Below, in pieces: positions 11,301 through 24,786 of a stretch of 64,000 nt of DNA. A program made the translations under genes and the position numbers. Source of the DNA: Talinum fruticosum (lineage: Eukaryota; Streptophyta; Magnoliopsida; Caryophyllales; Talinaceae); the NCBI GenBank assembly GCA_021018815.1, contig JAITYX010000059.1:496001-560000 (forward strand), given 5' to 3'. The notes under the pieces were generated by a model that had not been told where the DNA came from, did no database searches, and saw only the letters and a list, made by a program, of their open reading frames with translations. Each line of letters begins with the position of its first letter. Within the stretch, counting starts at the first letter, position 1.

Positions 11301-13350
11301 ATATCTAACTAAATTATTTTATACAGAAAAAGAATCCTACCCCAACCTAAATTAAAGCTTACTCATTTATTAATATAATCTCAAACATCACAACTGTTGT
11401 CTTTTAAATCATCATATTATGATCAGCATTACATAAGAATCCATTAAACATACCTTTAGAAAAACTAATTAAACTTCACATATATGAGATTCCACAACTG
11501 ACCTCAAAGCTTCTTCCACTATGGGCCATATGGATACGTCCTATTTCTTCTTACTTGTCATTTGGTGCCTAGAGACTCACCAATACTTAATGAATTTGGT
11601 GAAACCGATCTGAAATTTAAAACCCGAAAGTGTACCTTATTGATATTGGGAACAACTAATTTAATCGGAATGAATCAACACTCAGTAGTTGTCAAAATTT
11701 GGAACTTAACTTGACTTGAAGTTTTTCCTTTTAAAAAGTTATTTTTATTTGACCATCATCAAATCGACTCAAAATCAATTTGATTTGAAAATAAAATAAC
11801 CAAAATCTGAAACATTATCGAATCTTAGTGGCCTAAAAATGACCCAAACCCAAAGTTGATCTAATCCAAAACCAAAACAAATGATATAGCTGTTAATTCT
11901 AATATTGAAAGTTATAATATAAGTATATAAGTACACAAATATTATTCTAAAAACCATGCTAATTTGATAATTGCATCCTTAATAGAAAATGTTATTCTAT
12001 CCAAAAATAAAAAATAAAAAAATTCTCATACTTTGAGCATTAATTTTTTCCATCATGTTTGTAAATAATACTCTTATAACTTTTTATCTTGATCCTCTTG
12101 TTTTCATAAATAATTATGGTGTGCGTTTAATTCGAGTAAATTAATAGTTAACATCATAGAAATCGACTTAAAAATCCAATTTTGGATGATCATTACAAGG
12201 TAAAAATAAGTCTGATGGTCAAAACTTGACTAAAGCTCTAGAGTTTGACTAGCTCAAGCTTGACTCAAATATTTATCTAGTTGAATCAAAGCATAGTCTA
12301 AGTTTTGTTTTTTTTTTTTTTGATTGGGTAGCAAATCAGGTAATAACCACGGTAAAGTACAATAGAAAAACGATGATTGGAAACCTAATCAAAACAAGAA
12401 AACCAACCCACAATTTCTAATGGCAACTAGCTAAGAAAAACTTGTCATTACTTGATTCAACAACCAAACCTAAATTAGTAAAAATAGAAACTTTCCAACG
12501 ACTAACGATATATTACCCTTAAAACGACCTGCCAAGAATCCAAGTTCCAATAGTCACTTGTCCTCGAAGCATAGTCAAGTTAGACTCATTTATTTTCCTC
12601 CTTTAAATAGCAAAGGACATCCTAATCATCTATTTTTCTTTTTTAAAAAAAAATTTAATCAAGGGTATAGTTTCTTTTTGACGGTGATCATTTAATTTAA
12701 CATTAAAGTCTTCCTAATAAGTGTGCTTCCGGACATTCAAACTTGTGTTCTCCTTCTTACCGAAATGAGATAGCTGCCACCTCAACCAATACTTTATAGT
12801 AGGGGATGGTCGTAATAAAGTGTTCTACATGATCATTGTTCATATAGTGTGTTACTTCATAATGAGAAGAATCTACATTAAACGATGGTCTCATACCTTA
12901 GAGTAACCGATCATAGTAGTGGGGTCCTCTTTTGTATTTTTTTCGACCATAAAAAATTGAACATCATATTTAATTATAAGTCTATCTAAAAAGAAACAAT
13001 TTAATTTAAGCAAGGAGAATGAATATCATAAAAGCACACGAGATTTGATGAGATGCCTTGGAGATTTTGTCTTTGAGAAGGACACTCGGGAAATTAATAA
13101 TATATACATATGGAGAATTGGTAGAATAGAAGCAATTAAAGGTACGATTTATTAATGTTATCAGAATAAAAGGAGTTTCGGTAGAGATGCCTAAACTCGT
13201 TTTAGTACATGGTTTTAATTCTCTAGGTTGGTTTCTGTAATCAGCAACTTGCTGTGGCCGGCAGTAAAGCCTAGAATCACACTTCACTACACTGCATATG
13301 TCAAAGATACCGTTACAGATAATATAAGCTGTACATACATTAATATACCT

Positions 13351-13632
13351 AGACCTAGCAATCGGGTCATTTGGGTCGATTTTGATTTAGGTTAGTTCAG
13401 TTCGGGTCGTTACGATTTGGTTGCATTTCAGGTCGGGTTGACTTTAGGTCAACGTATATTTGGTTCAATAAGTTTGTCTTGTAAAAACAAAACACTTCGA
13501 TGAAAAAATATTCAGGTCGGGTTCGGTTCGGTTTGGGTTCGAGTCATCTCAATTTGGTTTTTTTAGTGTCGGGTCGGGTTCGGTTCAGGGTTTAGGTCAT
13601 CGGCTCGGGGTTTGATCAGTTTTGCTAGGTCT
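13351..13632. repeat. MITE with AGACCTAGCAA terminal inverted repeats and internal GGTCGGGTT repeats
   Basis: The left terminus AGACCTAGCAA (13351-13361) is repeated inverted as TTGCTAGGTCT at 13622-13632. The interior is built of degenerate GGTCGGGTTCGGTT words. AATATA occurs just outside each end (13342-13347 and 13634-13639) and may be a target-site duplication. It is 282 bp, non-coding and non-autonomous. Confidence 0.7.
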
Positions 13633-14404
13633 AAATATAATTGACATAAGTAAGTTCAAGTGATATGACATTTATTCCGATCGTTTTTATTGATCTATGG
13701 AGCTCGAGCCTTGTGAGTGGAGAAAATTTGAGATGGATATTTATGCCCGTTTATAGATTGAAAGTAATTCGACTCCAACAAAGTGAAGGATCAAAAACAA
13801 ATATATGAGTTAATTAATGGACAAATAGCCATTTTTAAATTTAGACAATATTACAGATTCAATTATAAAATATTTTAAATGAGACTGTACACGAATTTTT
13901 CAACTTAATTTGTTATCCTAAACATCGAGATTGTTAGAAGACTATCTACATTCTTACCACTTCTAGTCGATAGATTATATAAGTTGCAAAATTCCATCCA
14001 TAGAGCATAAAAATTGCATCCTCCTTCATGGAGCCAAGAAAAGAAAAGAAAAGAAATTACTTTAGATCACAAACCCCCAAACCCCTCCATGCCTAACCCC
14101 TAATATGGGAGAAAACCTTAGCTTGCAGAATAATTAGATTATAAAGTTGATAGACAATCTAATAACCTATTGAAAGAGCCCATGCCTAACTTGATACAGT
14201 TTATCACCTAAATTCACCTATTTTATTATTATTTTTCGAGCAATTAGAGCGTGCCAGCACAATTATGAAAAATATTAGTTGATTAGTAATAGCTTTGTTT
14301 CCATATATAAATAACAAATGAAATTTCAGTGTTAGTCGACTCATTTAATCTTATGTTCAGTTTTCATATTATGCACTTATATAAGCGTAATGCAATAATA
14401 CAAC

Positions 14405-14490
14405 CATAATATGCGCAAAGTTAATGTAGGCAGAATTCGAACCTAAATAATCAATTTCAACACTTAATGGCTCTACTGATTGAATTTACT
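14405..14490 (-). repeat. SINE or tRNA-like fragment
   Basis: On the minus strand, TCAATCAGTAGAGCCATTAAG is followed about 20 bases later by TAGGTTCGAATTCTGCC, a good B box. The acceptor stem and anticodon arm are not tRNA-like, so this is a decayed SINE head rather than a gene. Confidence 0.4.
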
Positions 14491-16585
14491 GACAAGAAAC
14501 AATTAATGCATATCATCATCATCATCGTGTATATATATATATATACTTAAAATTGAATGATTTACTATGGGTTAGACATTTGGCACGTCATCATTAGTTT
14601 TTTTGGTTTTATTATTATTTTTATATTATCAAAGCCTTTTGTAACACCCACTTTATTACCTATAAATTTTAATTATAAATGAAATGAAGTCCATTTACTA
14701 CTCTTGAATGACTATGATCATCAATCACACTTAATTTTGCTAAAAATTCATTACAGTTTATTACCTATGAATTTTAATTATAATCATAATCAACATTATA
14801 TTTTATTACCTATATTCGTTTGAAGGATTAGTCCATTATATAATTAATCTAACTATTGTAAAAAAAATTATAATATAATATATCTATTAATTTCAGTATT
14901 GAAACTTAAATAAATTATGATAATTATAATATAATTTAGTTTGTTTGAAATTTATTTAACTATTTATTTATTTTTATTTTATTGCATATATTCAGTTATA
15001 AGAATATGAATGTTTATTAAGTTAGCAATTAGTAGGAAAAAATATATTGATTATATTGAATATATTTTTTATTATGAATTTTACAAGAAGTATATAATTT
15101 AATGTTTATAATAATATATCAACTATTCAAATAATAGCATATATCTGTGCTAAGCACAAAATTCACTTTACACTTGTCAACCACTGACAAGCTCGAGGAG
15201 AATCACAGCAACACAGCTCGGGATGGGAGTAGCACAAAGTAATGAAGAAATCAAAGAAAAAAAAATTGTCATTGATGATTTGAGAAAGATGATCCTATGT
15301 GTTTTTTCCTTCTAAAGTAAAGAAAAGAGGAAGAAGCATTTGGGAATCTATCTTTTATCATTTGGTTCCTTAAGATGCACGAGTGTCCAATTTCTTATAT
15401 CTCCCTTGGAGAGGTCAATGGTCACTTTCTCAAGCCGACTATTCTATACTCTCCACCTAACATATTCTCCGTGTCTATGTGTTATTTTATCTTATAATCT
15501 TATAACTGTTTATAATTTTTTATAACTAACTTTACAATTATCTTAAACAACTAAAACACACGGCTTAATTTTAAACCAACTTTACCCACCAACAGAAAAT
15601 GAGATCAATAAGGCCGAAGGGGGATAAGGGATAGTTGGTGTGTGCACTGGTTTGCTCTGCTTAGAAATTCTCAGTCTGGCATAAACTGATAGACACTGGT
15701 AAGCTGCAATAAAGCTTAATGCTTCTTTGTCAAGCTCTGTAGCCCATTTCATTTCGTATAAAATATGAAGTTCAGGAGAATTTTATTCGAGTAGAATCTG
15801 GGAAAAGTGTTCATGTCTAAGACTTTAATGATAGTTTGAGGCTCAGGTCCTATTTGCATCACCCATTTACCGCAGTGTCTGGAAGTGTAACCAGCCATAT
15901 TTTCAGTGGGGCAAATGATCCAACAGCAGGTGGGCCATGTATTTATGGCAAAAAAACTCAACCACGGTGACATTTCCCTTCCATCCGACCTCAAGTCTGG
16001 ACTTCAAGTACGATTCTATGACGAAAAGTTCAATGTCATTTTCTATCTGCCTTTTTCTTTCTCTATTTTTGTTTTTTGGTTGTTCTAGTCACTATGATTG
16101 TGATTGTGACGTACCTACTACTAGGAGTACTTAGGGCATTGCTTCCTGACATGGATTATTCTATGTAAGATTCTTTGCACAAAAACAAGTAGAGAGAGAA
16201 AGAAGAGGGGGAGCGGTTGTTTCTGTTGTGAATTGTGAAAATTGGGTTTATATGTCAGTGAGTTCAGATAATAGTTCTTATCATGCAAATTGTGTAGTGC
16301 AAACCATGGTAAAGAAGAATATTCTTTCATCAATTTTAGAAGAAATTGGCCATTTTACATGGTGGGCAGTTTGTAAGGAATCTCAACATGTAAAAATAAG
16401 CTATCCCCTCAAAAGGCATTCCTTATCACCTACCCTCCTGACAAATTTATATACACAATCAGAATTGGTATATTCCTTTCATTTGTTTTTGTGAAAATTC
16501 ATGATATCCTTGCCTTTAAATCCTGGGCTAGCTCTTAATTGTTCATTGCAGCCTTGAACAAGTTGACTGAGGGGTGAAAGCTAGG

Positions 16586-18517
16586 ATGGGAGAAGCAGAT
16601 ATGATGAAGGATACTGTAAGGGAGATTAGCCTCAGGGATCTCTCGAGAAAGCTCGAGGAATTTGCTCAGGCAAGAGACTGGGAGAGGTTTCACAGTCCCC
16701 GGAATTTACTTCTTGCAATGGTAAATTTTCTCTCGCACCTAGTTGATCTAATTCATGTTAAAGTTAAAAGTCGTTTGAATATATCAATTATTTGTTGAAG
16801 AAACCAGGCATCTTGATCATATCACTTACCATGGATGCTTCTTGGATTGCCCAAGTAAGGAAAGCGTCTTAGCGAGTTAGGAGATTGTATTTAGCCTAAC
16901 AACATGCTACCAATTTAATTGTTGAAACCATCTAACCATATTTACTTTCTAGAGACTGCCTTCGATGCATCAAATAAAGTAAGTAGTGGTAACGTGGGTC
17001 CGGAGACGAACAACTTACTTGAAGTTCTCATGCCAGAAGCTAGAGAGTGCAAGATTGTTCATTCCCTCCCCCTGTTTTTGCTGTGAATCATGCTTAGCTT
17101 AATGTCTCATAGTGAATTCACAGAGAGTTGTGTTCCAACTTCACATATCTCGTGCTATCTTCCTCTGCCTACACCTCTATAAAGCTGTTCTTATGAAACC
17201 GGAAGTTCTTGATATTCGGGTTTCATTACCCTTTTCTATCAGTCATCTGGCATACTCAAAGGATAGATGAGGCATGCCAGTGCCAGTGCCAGCTTAATAT
17301 ACCCTGTCTTCTACAAGCCTCCAACTGCCATAGAGCCATGTCTTGTGGCAGACTCTTTTAGCTGGGATGGCGAACAAACCAAACTGGTGCAAACTAACTG
17401 TAACATAGTATGATCTATGATTCCTGGACCTACATTTTCAACAAAGTTGAAGAAGTTGTAAGGCATAAATTGGCAATTTTTGAATTATAACAAACTAAAG
17501 CAAACATCTGACTGGATTGTCCTTCGTAGCCTAGTTCATGCACCAAGTGTTATTTTGTGACCCAAAGTAAGCAGCAGATGATCTGCCTTATGTGATTCAG
17601 ACTCTTCATTTTACCTGAGTACCTAGGTTAGACACTCAAAAAGCCTGTACGCTTCATTTTAGACCAAAATCCTGCAAAGTTTTAGAACATAAGTGAGTAT
17701 GACTCCTGCATTCTATGTACTCGTAGCTGAGTACCAAGACTCCAAGTAACAAAGGTTGGCTAGTAAACCTTCCAGTTGGATCTTTGACTCATGCGACTTG
17801 TCATCCCGAATGAATTAGAGAGTAAGAGGTGCGAATAATGTACATACCTACAGTTTAATTAAATAACATATTGAAAACCAGATTTTATGTTCACGTGTGC
17901 CTTGATAATGTACCTGGCGAATCATAGTGTGTATTTCAGATACCCTTCCGTAAAGTGAAATTTTTGGGTGAGTAAGATAAGTGTGATATTGACGTTATTC
18001 TTCTCTAGTGGACTTGAGAACCTCTCCTATTGCCTGGCTGACCCCTCCAGAAGTAGCACTCAGTAGTTCCTTCGCACTTAAAGATGAGATGAGATGGGAT
18101 GAGATATTCCCTCTTCTAATCATAGAAGGGATTATGACATTCCATTGGTCTCTTTTTTTTTTTTTTTAATTTGAAATACCAAGTCAGAATAAAAACCGCT
18201 GATATCAGGTATCTATCTGTCTGTTAAGTTGTCAGTTGATGCCCCTTTTGATAGTTTTTTTAAAAAGTTTTTCTTATGCTTGAAATGCGTAGGTGGGTGA
18301 AGTGGGAGAGCTATCGGAGATATTCCAATGGAGGGGAGAGGTGGCAAGAGGCTTGCCAAATTGGGATGAATCCGATAAGGAGCATCTGGGTGAAGAGTTG
18401 TCTGATGTGCTGCTATATCTTGTCAGACTGGCTGACATTTGTGGTATAGATCTCGGTGATGCTGCTCTCAAGAAAATTGTCAAAAATGCCATCAAATACC
18501 CCATCAAGGGCTTGTAG
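16586..18517 (+). CDS. dCTP pyrophosphatase 1-like (MazG-type, DCTPP1/XTP3TPA family), two exons
   Basis: Hydrolyses dCTP and related pyrimidine dNTPs to the monophosphate and pyrophosphate, clearing the nucleotide pool. Exon 1 is 16586-16720 and exon 2 is 18293-18517; they join in phase 0 at a 1572-bp GT-AG intron, giving 119 aa. The ATG at 16586 opens MGEADMMKDT and is the first in this frame. The all-alpha NTP pyrophosphatase metal site is complete: E48 and E51 in GEVGELSEIFQW, and E80 and D83 in EELSDVLLYLV. The N-terminal helix has LEEFAQARDWERFHSPRNL, as in the family. It is shorter than the human protein, mainly at the C-terminus. A poly(A) signal follows at 18605. The family call is firm; exact substrate preference in plants is inference. 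Confidence 0.93.
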
Positions 18518-18604
18518 GGCTATGTTATACTGCAAACTAGTTCCAGTGTGTTCAAGACAAAAGTTTGCAGAATCACTTTGTCAAGGAAATGGAATGACTT
18601 TTGT

Positions 18605-18610
18605 AATAAA
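18605..18610 (+). terminator. Polyadenylation signal AATAAA of the dCTP pyrophosphatase gene
   Basis: AATAAA lies 88 bases after the stop codon, within T-rich sequence. It is a plausible near-upstream poly(A) element; plant signals are loose, so the cleavage site is not fixed. Confidence 0.5.
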
Positions 18611-20289
18611 ATTTCTCGTTTCCTTTGTTAAGTGGTCTTATTAGTCTGCCTACTCTTGATTCAATTTGGTTTCTTAGTCTGATTTTTGAGGTAAAGGATG
18701 ATTGTTAGATTACAGCCAGAAAAAGTGGGGGATTTTCAGTAGATAATACTACTGTATTGCATACTTCAGAGACTGACCTGATCTTAATTGGAGTTCATTG
18801 CAATCAAAATTGAAATGCAAAATTGCTTTTCCAAACCCAAATGGCATGTTTGAATCTATCTGTTGGTAGATACCAGCTTTTTTCCTTTTTTTTTTTTGGT
18901 ATATCCCTTCAAACTTCTACTAACTTATAGTTACCCGCTTCAAATGATACTATCATATTAAGTAATGACTTTACGGGTTGGCATCAACTAACTCAATTGA
19001 TAAAGTCTACTGAAATTGTATCTCATAACTAAATTTCAATTTCATCGTGCTATATTTTTTTTTTAAAAAGTATGTCTCATACTTTACTTTCATATGCATC
19101 TTCTAAAGGAGTAACATGATTATTTGGTTTGGCAAACTTTATTGGGACATTATAAACTTGAAAACAAATATAGCAATGAGGACTTGTTCGTTTAAGCAGG
19201 TTAACTACTAAGGGTTGTAAGAAGTTGTGTAAGCCGGAGAGTGGTAAAATACAATCAGAGTTAGCAGTAACCGATGAAGGAAAAACAAGCAATACTCTTT
19301 TAGCATGGACGAGTCATAAAGAGCAACATAATTGAATTTTTTTTAAAAAAATCAAGTGATTAGTTTGAAAATTTCTTAACGTATACCGTATTGTTCCGCA
19401 CCGGTTCAGACTCGTAAAAGAAAAGAGAAAGAAGGGGTGGCATAGGCCATAGCTTAGCTATACTGAGGAGAGAACTTGGAACGAGGCTGAAAAAGGAAGG
19501 GCAGAAGGATTCTTCTACCATTTTCTTTGCGCGATCCTGGGAAGAAGCATCAACAGCTGTAGAGAGAGAGAAAGAGAAACAGACAGAGGTACACCGACAC
19601 TCCCATTCCCATTCATCAATCATTGATCTTGTCTTGGCCCCAGAATTTTGATTTTTCTCTTGTTGCTTTGATTGCCTTCCGTTATTCATCATGATTAAGC
19701 TTACATTTAGAATCCGATTCGGTACCCCCATATTTTCATAATTACTTGAGATTTTAATTTGTATATGCATCTGTACGTCTACTTTCTCGTTACGCTTTTG
19801 ATTTCTGTCTTGTATGATCATATCATCAGCTTCGCTCGATTCAACGCATTTAATTGCTCATGAAATTAAATTGCTCTCATGGGAATGTGTTTTGACACTC
19901 TGTGCTTTGATGATTCCTTTTTCCTGGCCTTTGGGTTTATGCATGCCCTTATCTGGAGGACGAGTAAAGCAACTGTAGTCACAGCGGGGTTGTATGTTCG
20001 ATCCAAATCCAAAGGGGAATTGGGCAATTTGCAGTATTTGTTTAATCAGTGTATATACGCACGTTAAATTCCTTACTGATACTAGGAATTAGTATTGTAG
20101 TGATGTTGCCGACTCATGTTTATGGCACATTGGTGTCACCGTTGATGGTTCTCACCTTGTAGTATTTGTGACACTTTGTCTTTGTAAATACAATTTTTGG
20201 GTCAAATTATAAAGGGTAGAAAGCTGCATGAATTAGATGAAAACCACCTTTGAAATCCTTATTATGTTTGCCTTATAATCACGGATTAT

Positions 20290-20400
20290 GCAATAACAAT
20301 ACCTCTCAATGTGGGTCCCGCTTGCGTGGGATATGAGGAGATCGGATATAGACAACCTTATCTCTACAAGCATCGCCCGCTGCCTTTAGAAAGACCAATT
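20290..20400 (+). repeat. Au-SINE-like fragment
   Basis: CAATGTGGGTCCCGCTTGCG, then GGATATGAGGAGATCGGATA and ACAACCTTATCTCTACAAG, resemble the B-box region and body of the Au family of plant SINEs. It sits in the inferred GLTP leader intron. Family assignment is from memory of the motif only. Confidence 0.4.
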
Positions 20401-20814
20401 CCAAAAGCCCACAAAACTTTCTTTTTGAGAAAACATTTTTTCGAGTTTGCAAATCTTTTGCAACAAAAAGGTAACATTCACAATTACAGAACCAATATCC
20501 ACTGATATTAAATAAATAAGAATTGGAAGATAGGTGGGGAACATTAAACAATTTGGTTAGATAATAATATTACGTGACTAGAATAAAGTTCTCCAAGCAC
20601 ATAAGTGCAAGCATAAACTATATATAAAAAGATAACCAAACAACCCATCAATGTTCCTTATGCATTGAATAGTTATATACTGCCCTTTGGATCTGACCTT
20701 GTGTAAATAGCTTTCTCTATCATGAGCAATATAACTTCCAGTGCTTTAGGAATTTATATAAGGATTTGATCATTTCTTTTGTGCCTGCTGTAGTTTGGTG
20801 CAGGGAAGCATATT

Positions 20815-23800
20815 ATGACGGGAACTGTGTTTACCCCTGCTATTGAAGGACTGAAGCTTGTTAAGTCTGAGAATGGAGAAATGTTAAGCAAACCTTTCTT
20901 GGATGCGTGCAAGCTCATTCTGCCTGTAATAGGTCTGCTTATGCAGTTCGTTAATGTCCTATAACGTTCACTTAGGGGTAACACAAATGATATTCACCAA
21001 ATTTTTTGTTCTGATTGTGGTTTATGTAATGCTCTTATTCATCAGTTGTTGTAAATGGGACTACACTCTTACAAATTACAATAACAAGTTACTGATAAGT
21101 CATGTTCTGATTTTATCAGGCAAAGTTTGTCTTAGATTATAGGTTTGCGGTGCAATTTATGCCCTCTCTTTTGTAATGCAACTCTAACATCCGCTACTGT
21201 TGATTTAGAAGCAGAGTCGGTGAAATTCTAGATTAGGCAATTGAAACCCTTTTAAGTAGAGCAGTTGTTTTTGAGAGACTTGCAAGTATCCTAGGATTCA
21301 AGCTTTCTTGTAATTGTCTATGTTATATTTTTCCCTTTTAAGATTTAATACACCATATACTCTTAGGGAGCTTGCAAACCATAACATGTATGCTATTTAA
21401 GCGCAAGAATAATTTGATAATTTTTGTCCTTTCTCTAACCGATTATACTGTTTATGAATATGAAGTTTACGGAGTTAGTTTTTCTTTGATCTTATTACCT
21501 TGTGTCTTCAGTTTATTTATGTTGGCTGCACAAGTGGTGATCCCAATGCAAGTTAAATATTTTTTCTGTCTGATGCAGATAAATTTGGCAGTACTATGAC
21601 TCTAGTGAAATCCGATGTTGGCGGTAACATTTCTGTAAGCTGGTGTTTACCCTACAAACATGATAAGCATTGTCATTTTTCCTTCCTATTTCTTTCTCTC
21701 TCTCCTTTTTTTTTTTTTTTTGGGGGGTGTTTGAAGTTGGTACTCTTCTTGTGTGTGTGTGTGTATGTGTGTGTGGCACATTAAAGCAGGTGTAATGTTC
21801 ATTTCCAGTTTTATTAAATAGGAGTGGATAATGCCCAAATTTCCTAAGTTGGAAAAAGTCACTAGATGGAAACTTTTTAGCTTGAACTATACTATGACTA
21901 TAACAAAATGCCTCACCAACCTGTTCTATACTTATTTTTTGTTTTTTTTTGTCCGTGTGAAGTAGGAGGCAATCAGAATGTTTTTAATCTAGGGTCTCAT
22001 CGAACAAACCTCTCTTATTTTATACAACTGATTTCCCACACTCTGCTAAATGAGGACTCTGGGGTGTGGATTTAGATTGAGTAGGATAAATAGAGAAACC
22101 CTGTTCAAATTGTGGTTCAGCCACTAATATGCTGTTAGCATATTTTCTAGTCTTTAGCAACTGTTTTTTTCTAAGGATTATGGCTGATTCACATTGGATG
22201 GATTTTCTTTTGATTGAATGTTCATTCTAAGGTTATCTCTGCACCAAAGTTCTCTGAAAAGTTGCTGCTGATATTTGTGTTCTATATTCGAGATTGATTG
22301 TAAATTCTATTGCAGAGATTGGAATCCAAGTACAACTCGGATCCCACCAAGTTTAAGTGCTTGTACAGTATGGTACAAGTAGAGGTTGATGCTAAGACGG
22401 CTAAAGGATCATCTAGTTGTACCAATGGCGTGCTTTGGCTGACAAGGTATTTGACACCTTGTTTGGTTGCTTTTCTATGTATACCCTGATGCCCCTCATT
22501 CATTTCGAGGATGTACATGTCGCCTTTTTTCTATATAGCTTTTTTTCCCTAACTATTTAGTATAGGTTCTTCCAATTTCTTTTGAACGAAGCTTACATCG
22601 TGTTCTAGTTTCTTTCAATTCTTGAACTAAACTAGACTAGACAATAAATTTTTTCCCCTTAGTCCCGAAGAAGAGGCCTTTTGTTTGGCTCCCCCACCCT
22701 TCTACTTTCATCAGGAGGGAAGAATGTTTAAGGGTGGCAGAAAAGCAGGGGGCAGCTAAGGGAGTCAGAAGCCTTCCTTCCACATATATGTAACTCTTTG
22801 CTTTCTCAGCTTAGAAAAATGTATAGAAAAGGATCTGACCCTGAGATTTCTTATCCTTTATCCTCCCTCAATTTGGTCTAGTTTAGTGGACTGCCATTGT
22901 TTGTGAGATACTTATCACAAGATGAATATTTGCTGTTCTGCATGCTTTCTTTATTAGTTAAGTATAATGTTTGATGTTCTTGCCATGACTTTATAGAACA
23001 ATGGATTTCTTGGTGGGACTGTTCCGTAATTTACTCGAACACCCAGACTGGACAATGTCTCAAGCTTGTAGTGACTCCTACACCAAGACCTTGAAGCCAT
23101 GGCACGGATGGCTTGCAAGTTCAAGCTTCTCTGTAAGACCAGCTTCCTCTTTCTTTATGACATAAAACTCCTTTTGAGAGTTTCATGGTTTGTATGGGAA
23201 TAAATGACTTTCATGCAGTGCATTTTTTTGGGTGTGTGTGTGGGGGGGCAGAGGTGTAGCTATGATGGCCATTGGGCCTCATCATCCATGGGGCTCGACT
23301 GAGGGGGAGTAAAAGGGAGAAGCCCATTTTCTTTCATATTTTGAACTTAATGCTTCTTGATGGAAATATGGTCAAATGCCACCAGAGCATACTTTTGTTA
23401 GTTTCTTATTAAATGATGGAGTAACAATATGTATGTTTTGTGTCTTTGTGGATTTTGGCACACATGTTGGAGTAAAGTATCCATGATCATCGACCTATGA
23501 ATGGCATTCACTCATTGATCATTTTTCACGAATTATCACGCAAATCTGCCTTTCTAAAGGGATGTTCAACTTTCATACGAGAACAAAAAGTTTATGCTGC
23601 TGTCTTTTTCCTTGTTCATAGATAAACCAATCGAGGTGCATTGCGCATGTAGAGTGTACCTACATTTGTTACATTGCTATGAAGACTTCATTTTACCTCA
23701 AGAACCTTTCTCAGTCAACACCTTGTTGTACCTCTATGTTGTGGACATTGCTTTTAGAATAAAAAATGCAAGATGGAAAAACGGATGAGTTGGGCTCATT

Positions 23801-24196
23801 GACTGACACCTACAGTGTTGGACAGTTAAGTTTAAGCCTGGTATCGTAGGTGCCAAAAGTTGCTTGTATGAAAACTGGAAGGTGTTCAATATTGATTCTG
23901 ATGGAAAATATCCTAATCACAGGTCGCAATGAAGCTCGCTCCTGAGAGGAATAAGTTTATGGCAGTGCTAGGTGGTGCTGATGTCATCAAGGGTGACCTT
24001 GAGAAATTTTTGTCTATCTTCACGCCGGTGCTCCAAGAGAACCACAAGTTTTTGGTACAGTTTCATTGCCAATATCTAGCTTCTTTGAATATCTGTTTTA
24101 GGGTAAGAAAAATATACTGAGTTTGTTCTTGGCTTTTTGCAACTCCTTGGCTAACTGTCAAGCTGAAATTTGTTGGCTAGTGCCCCCTCCCCAACA

Positions 24197-24260
<64 letters not shown>

Positions 24261-24786
24261 ATTGAACCTATGATCAAACTCACCTCAAAACATCTGAGTC
24301 CAACCGAGGGAGGGTATTAGGCGAGATTAGGTGATGCAGCCTTACCATTGAAACTAAGATATCTTTTCTGTTGAAACGTAAATCTTAAAACGATGAAATA
24401 CACTCAAGGAAGAGAAAACAGAATGCTTCCTAAGCCTTTCCTATTCGTCTGTGGTTACTCAGATTGTTGACTTCTCCTCAGGTGCTCTTTTAGACACCCG
24501 GCACTTCAATGGCATCTAAAACAACTTCATTTCAGAACCCCAACCCCCCTCCCCCCAAAAAAAAACAGTGCCTATATCATATAATGGGTTATTCTGTCAC
24601 CACTCATGTACTTGTGTCAGACACTTATATTTGAGTCTGAGTAACATAGATTTAGATAGTAATTAGCTAGAGTATCCAGGGGCGATTTAACTCTCAGCTT
24701 GTGATGGTATGTTCTGACCTCGTCGTCTTTGTTCCATTCTCTTGTTTCAGGCTAGTGTTGGCATGGATAACCTGAAAGCTTCATGA
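20815..24786 (+). CDS. GLTP1: Glycolipid transfer protein (GLTP), six coding exons
   Basis: Cytosolic carrier that moves single glycosylated sphingolipids or glycolipids between membranes. Exons: 20815-20932, 21579-21634, 22316-22446, 22997-23132, 23923-24054, 24751-24786; all GT-AG and in phase, 609 nt, 202 aa. That length is typical of plant GLTP1. The sugar-headgroup recognition centre is intact: D52 and N56 in KSDVGGN, R59, W99 in NGVLWLTR and H138 in KPWHGW. It retains this Asp-Asn-Trp-His set, which favours a true glycolipid binder over the ceramide-1-phosphate type (ACD11-like), where the site differs. The frame is clean. The ATG follows an acceptor by only 11 bases, so the leader contains an intron. 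Introns 4 and 5 carry simple repeats. Confidence 0.95.
24194..24257. repeat. (CA)n microsatellite in GLTP intron 5
   Basis: About 30 CA dinucleotides with one CATA interruption near the left end. Likely length-polymorphic. Confidence 0.95.

Larger units (their letters stand above)
9750..16585. other. Intergenic spacer between MYB3R and the dCTP pyrophosphatase gene
   Basis: About 6.8 kb of AT-rich sequence without a supported gene. It holds the SINE-like elements at 10.2-11.3 kb and 14.4 kb, the MITE at 13.35 kb, an (AT) tract at 14528-14545 and several A/T runs. The stretch 15600-16580 is less AT-rich and may include promoter and leader of the downstream gene, but no convincing exon was found. 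A minus-strand open frame at 15749-15994 resembles nothing I know. Confidence 0.6.
18518..20814. other. Spacer and GLTP leader with intron
   Basis: Contains the dCTP pyrophosphatase 3' end and then AT-rich sequence. A GA-rich stretch at 19560-19590 looks like the GLTP leader; GAG/GTACACC near 19588 could be the donor of a leader intron ending at the acceptor GGTGCAG at 20803. A SINE-like piece lies at 20290-20400. No other gene is supported. Confidence 0.4.

Noticed and set aside
15749..15994. 81-codon minus-strand frame
   Set aside because: No recognisable family, no splice partners and no promoter or leader features; kept only as a note in the spacer entry.
19966..19995. Another B-box-like word (TGTTCGATCCAAATCC)
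   Set aside because: No convincing A box at the right distance and no body or tail.
24123..24320. Plus-strand frame with a poly His-Thr stretch
   Set aside because: Translation of the (CA)n microsatellite inside GLTP intron 5.
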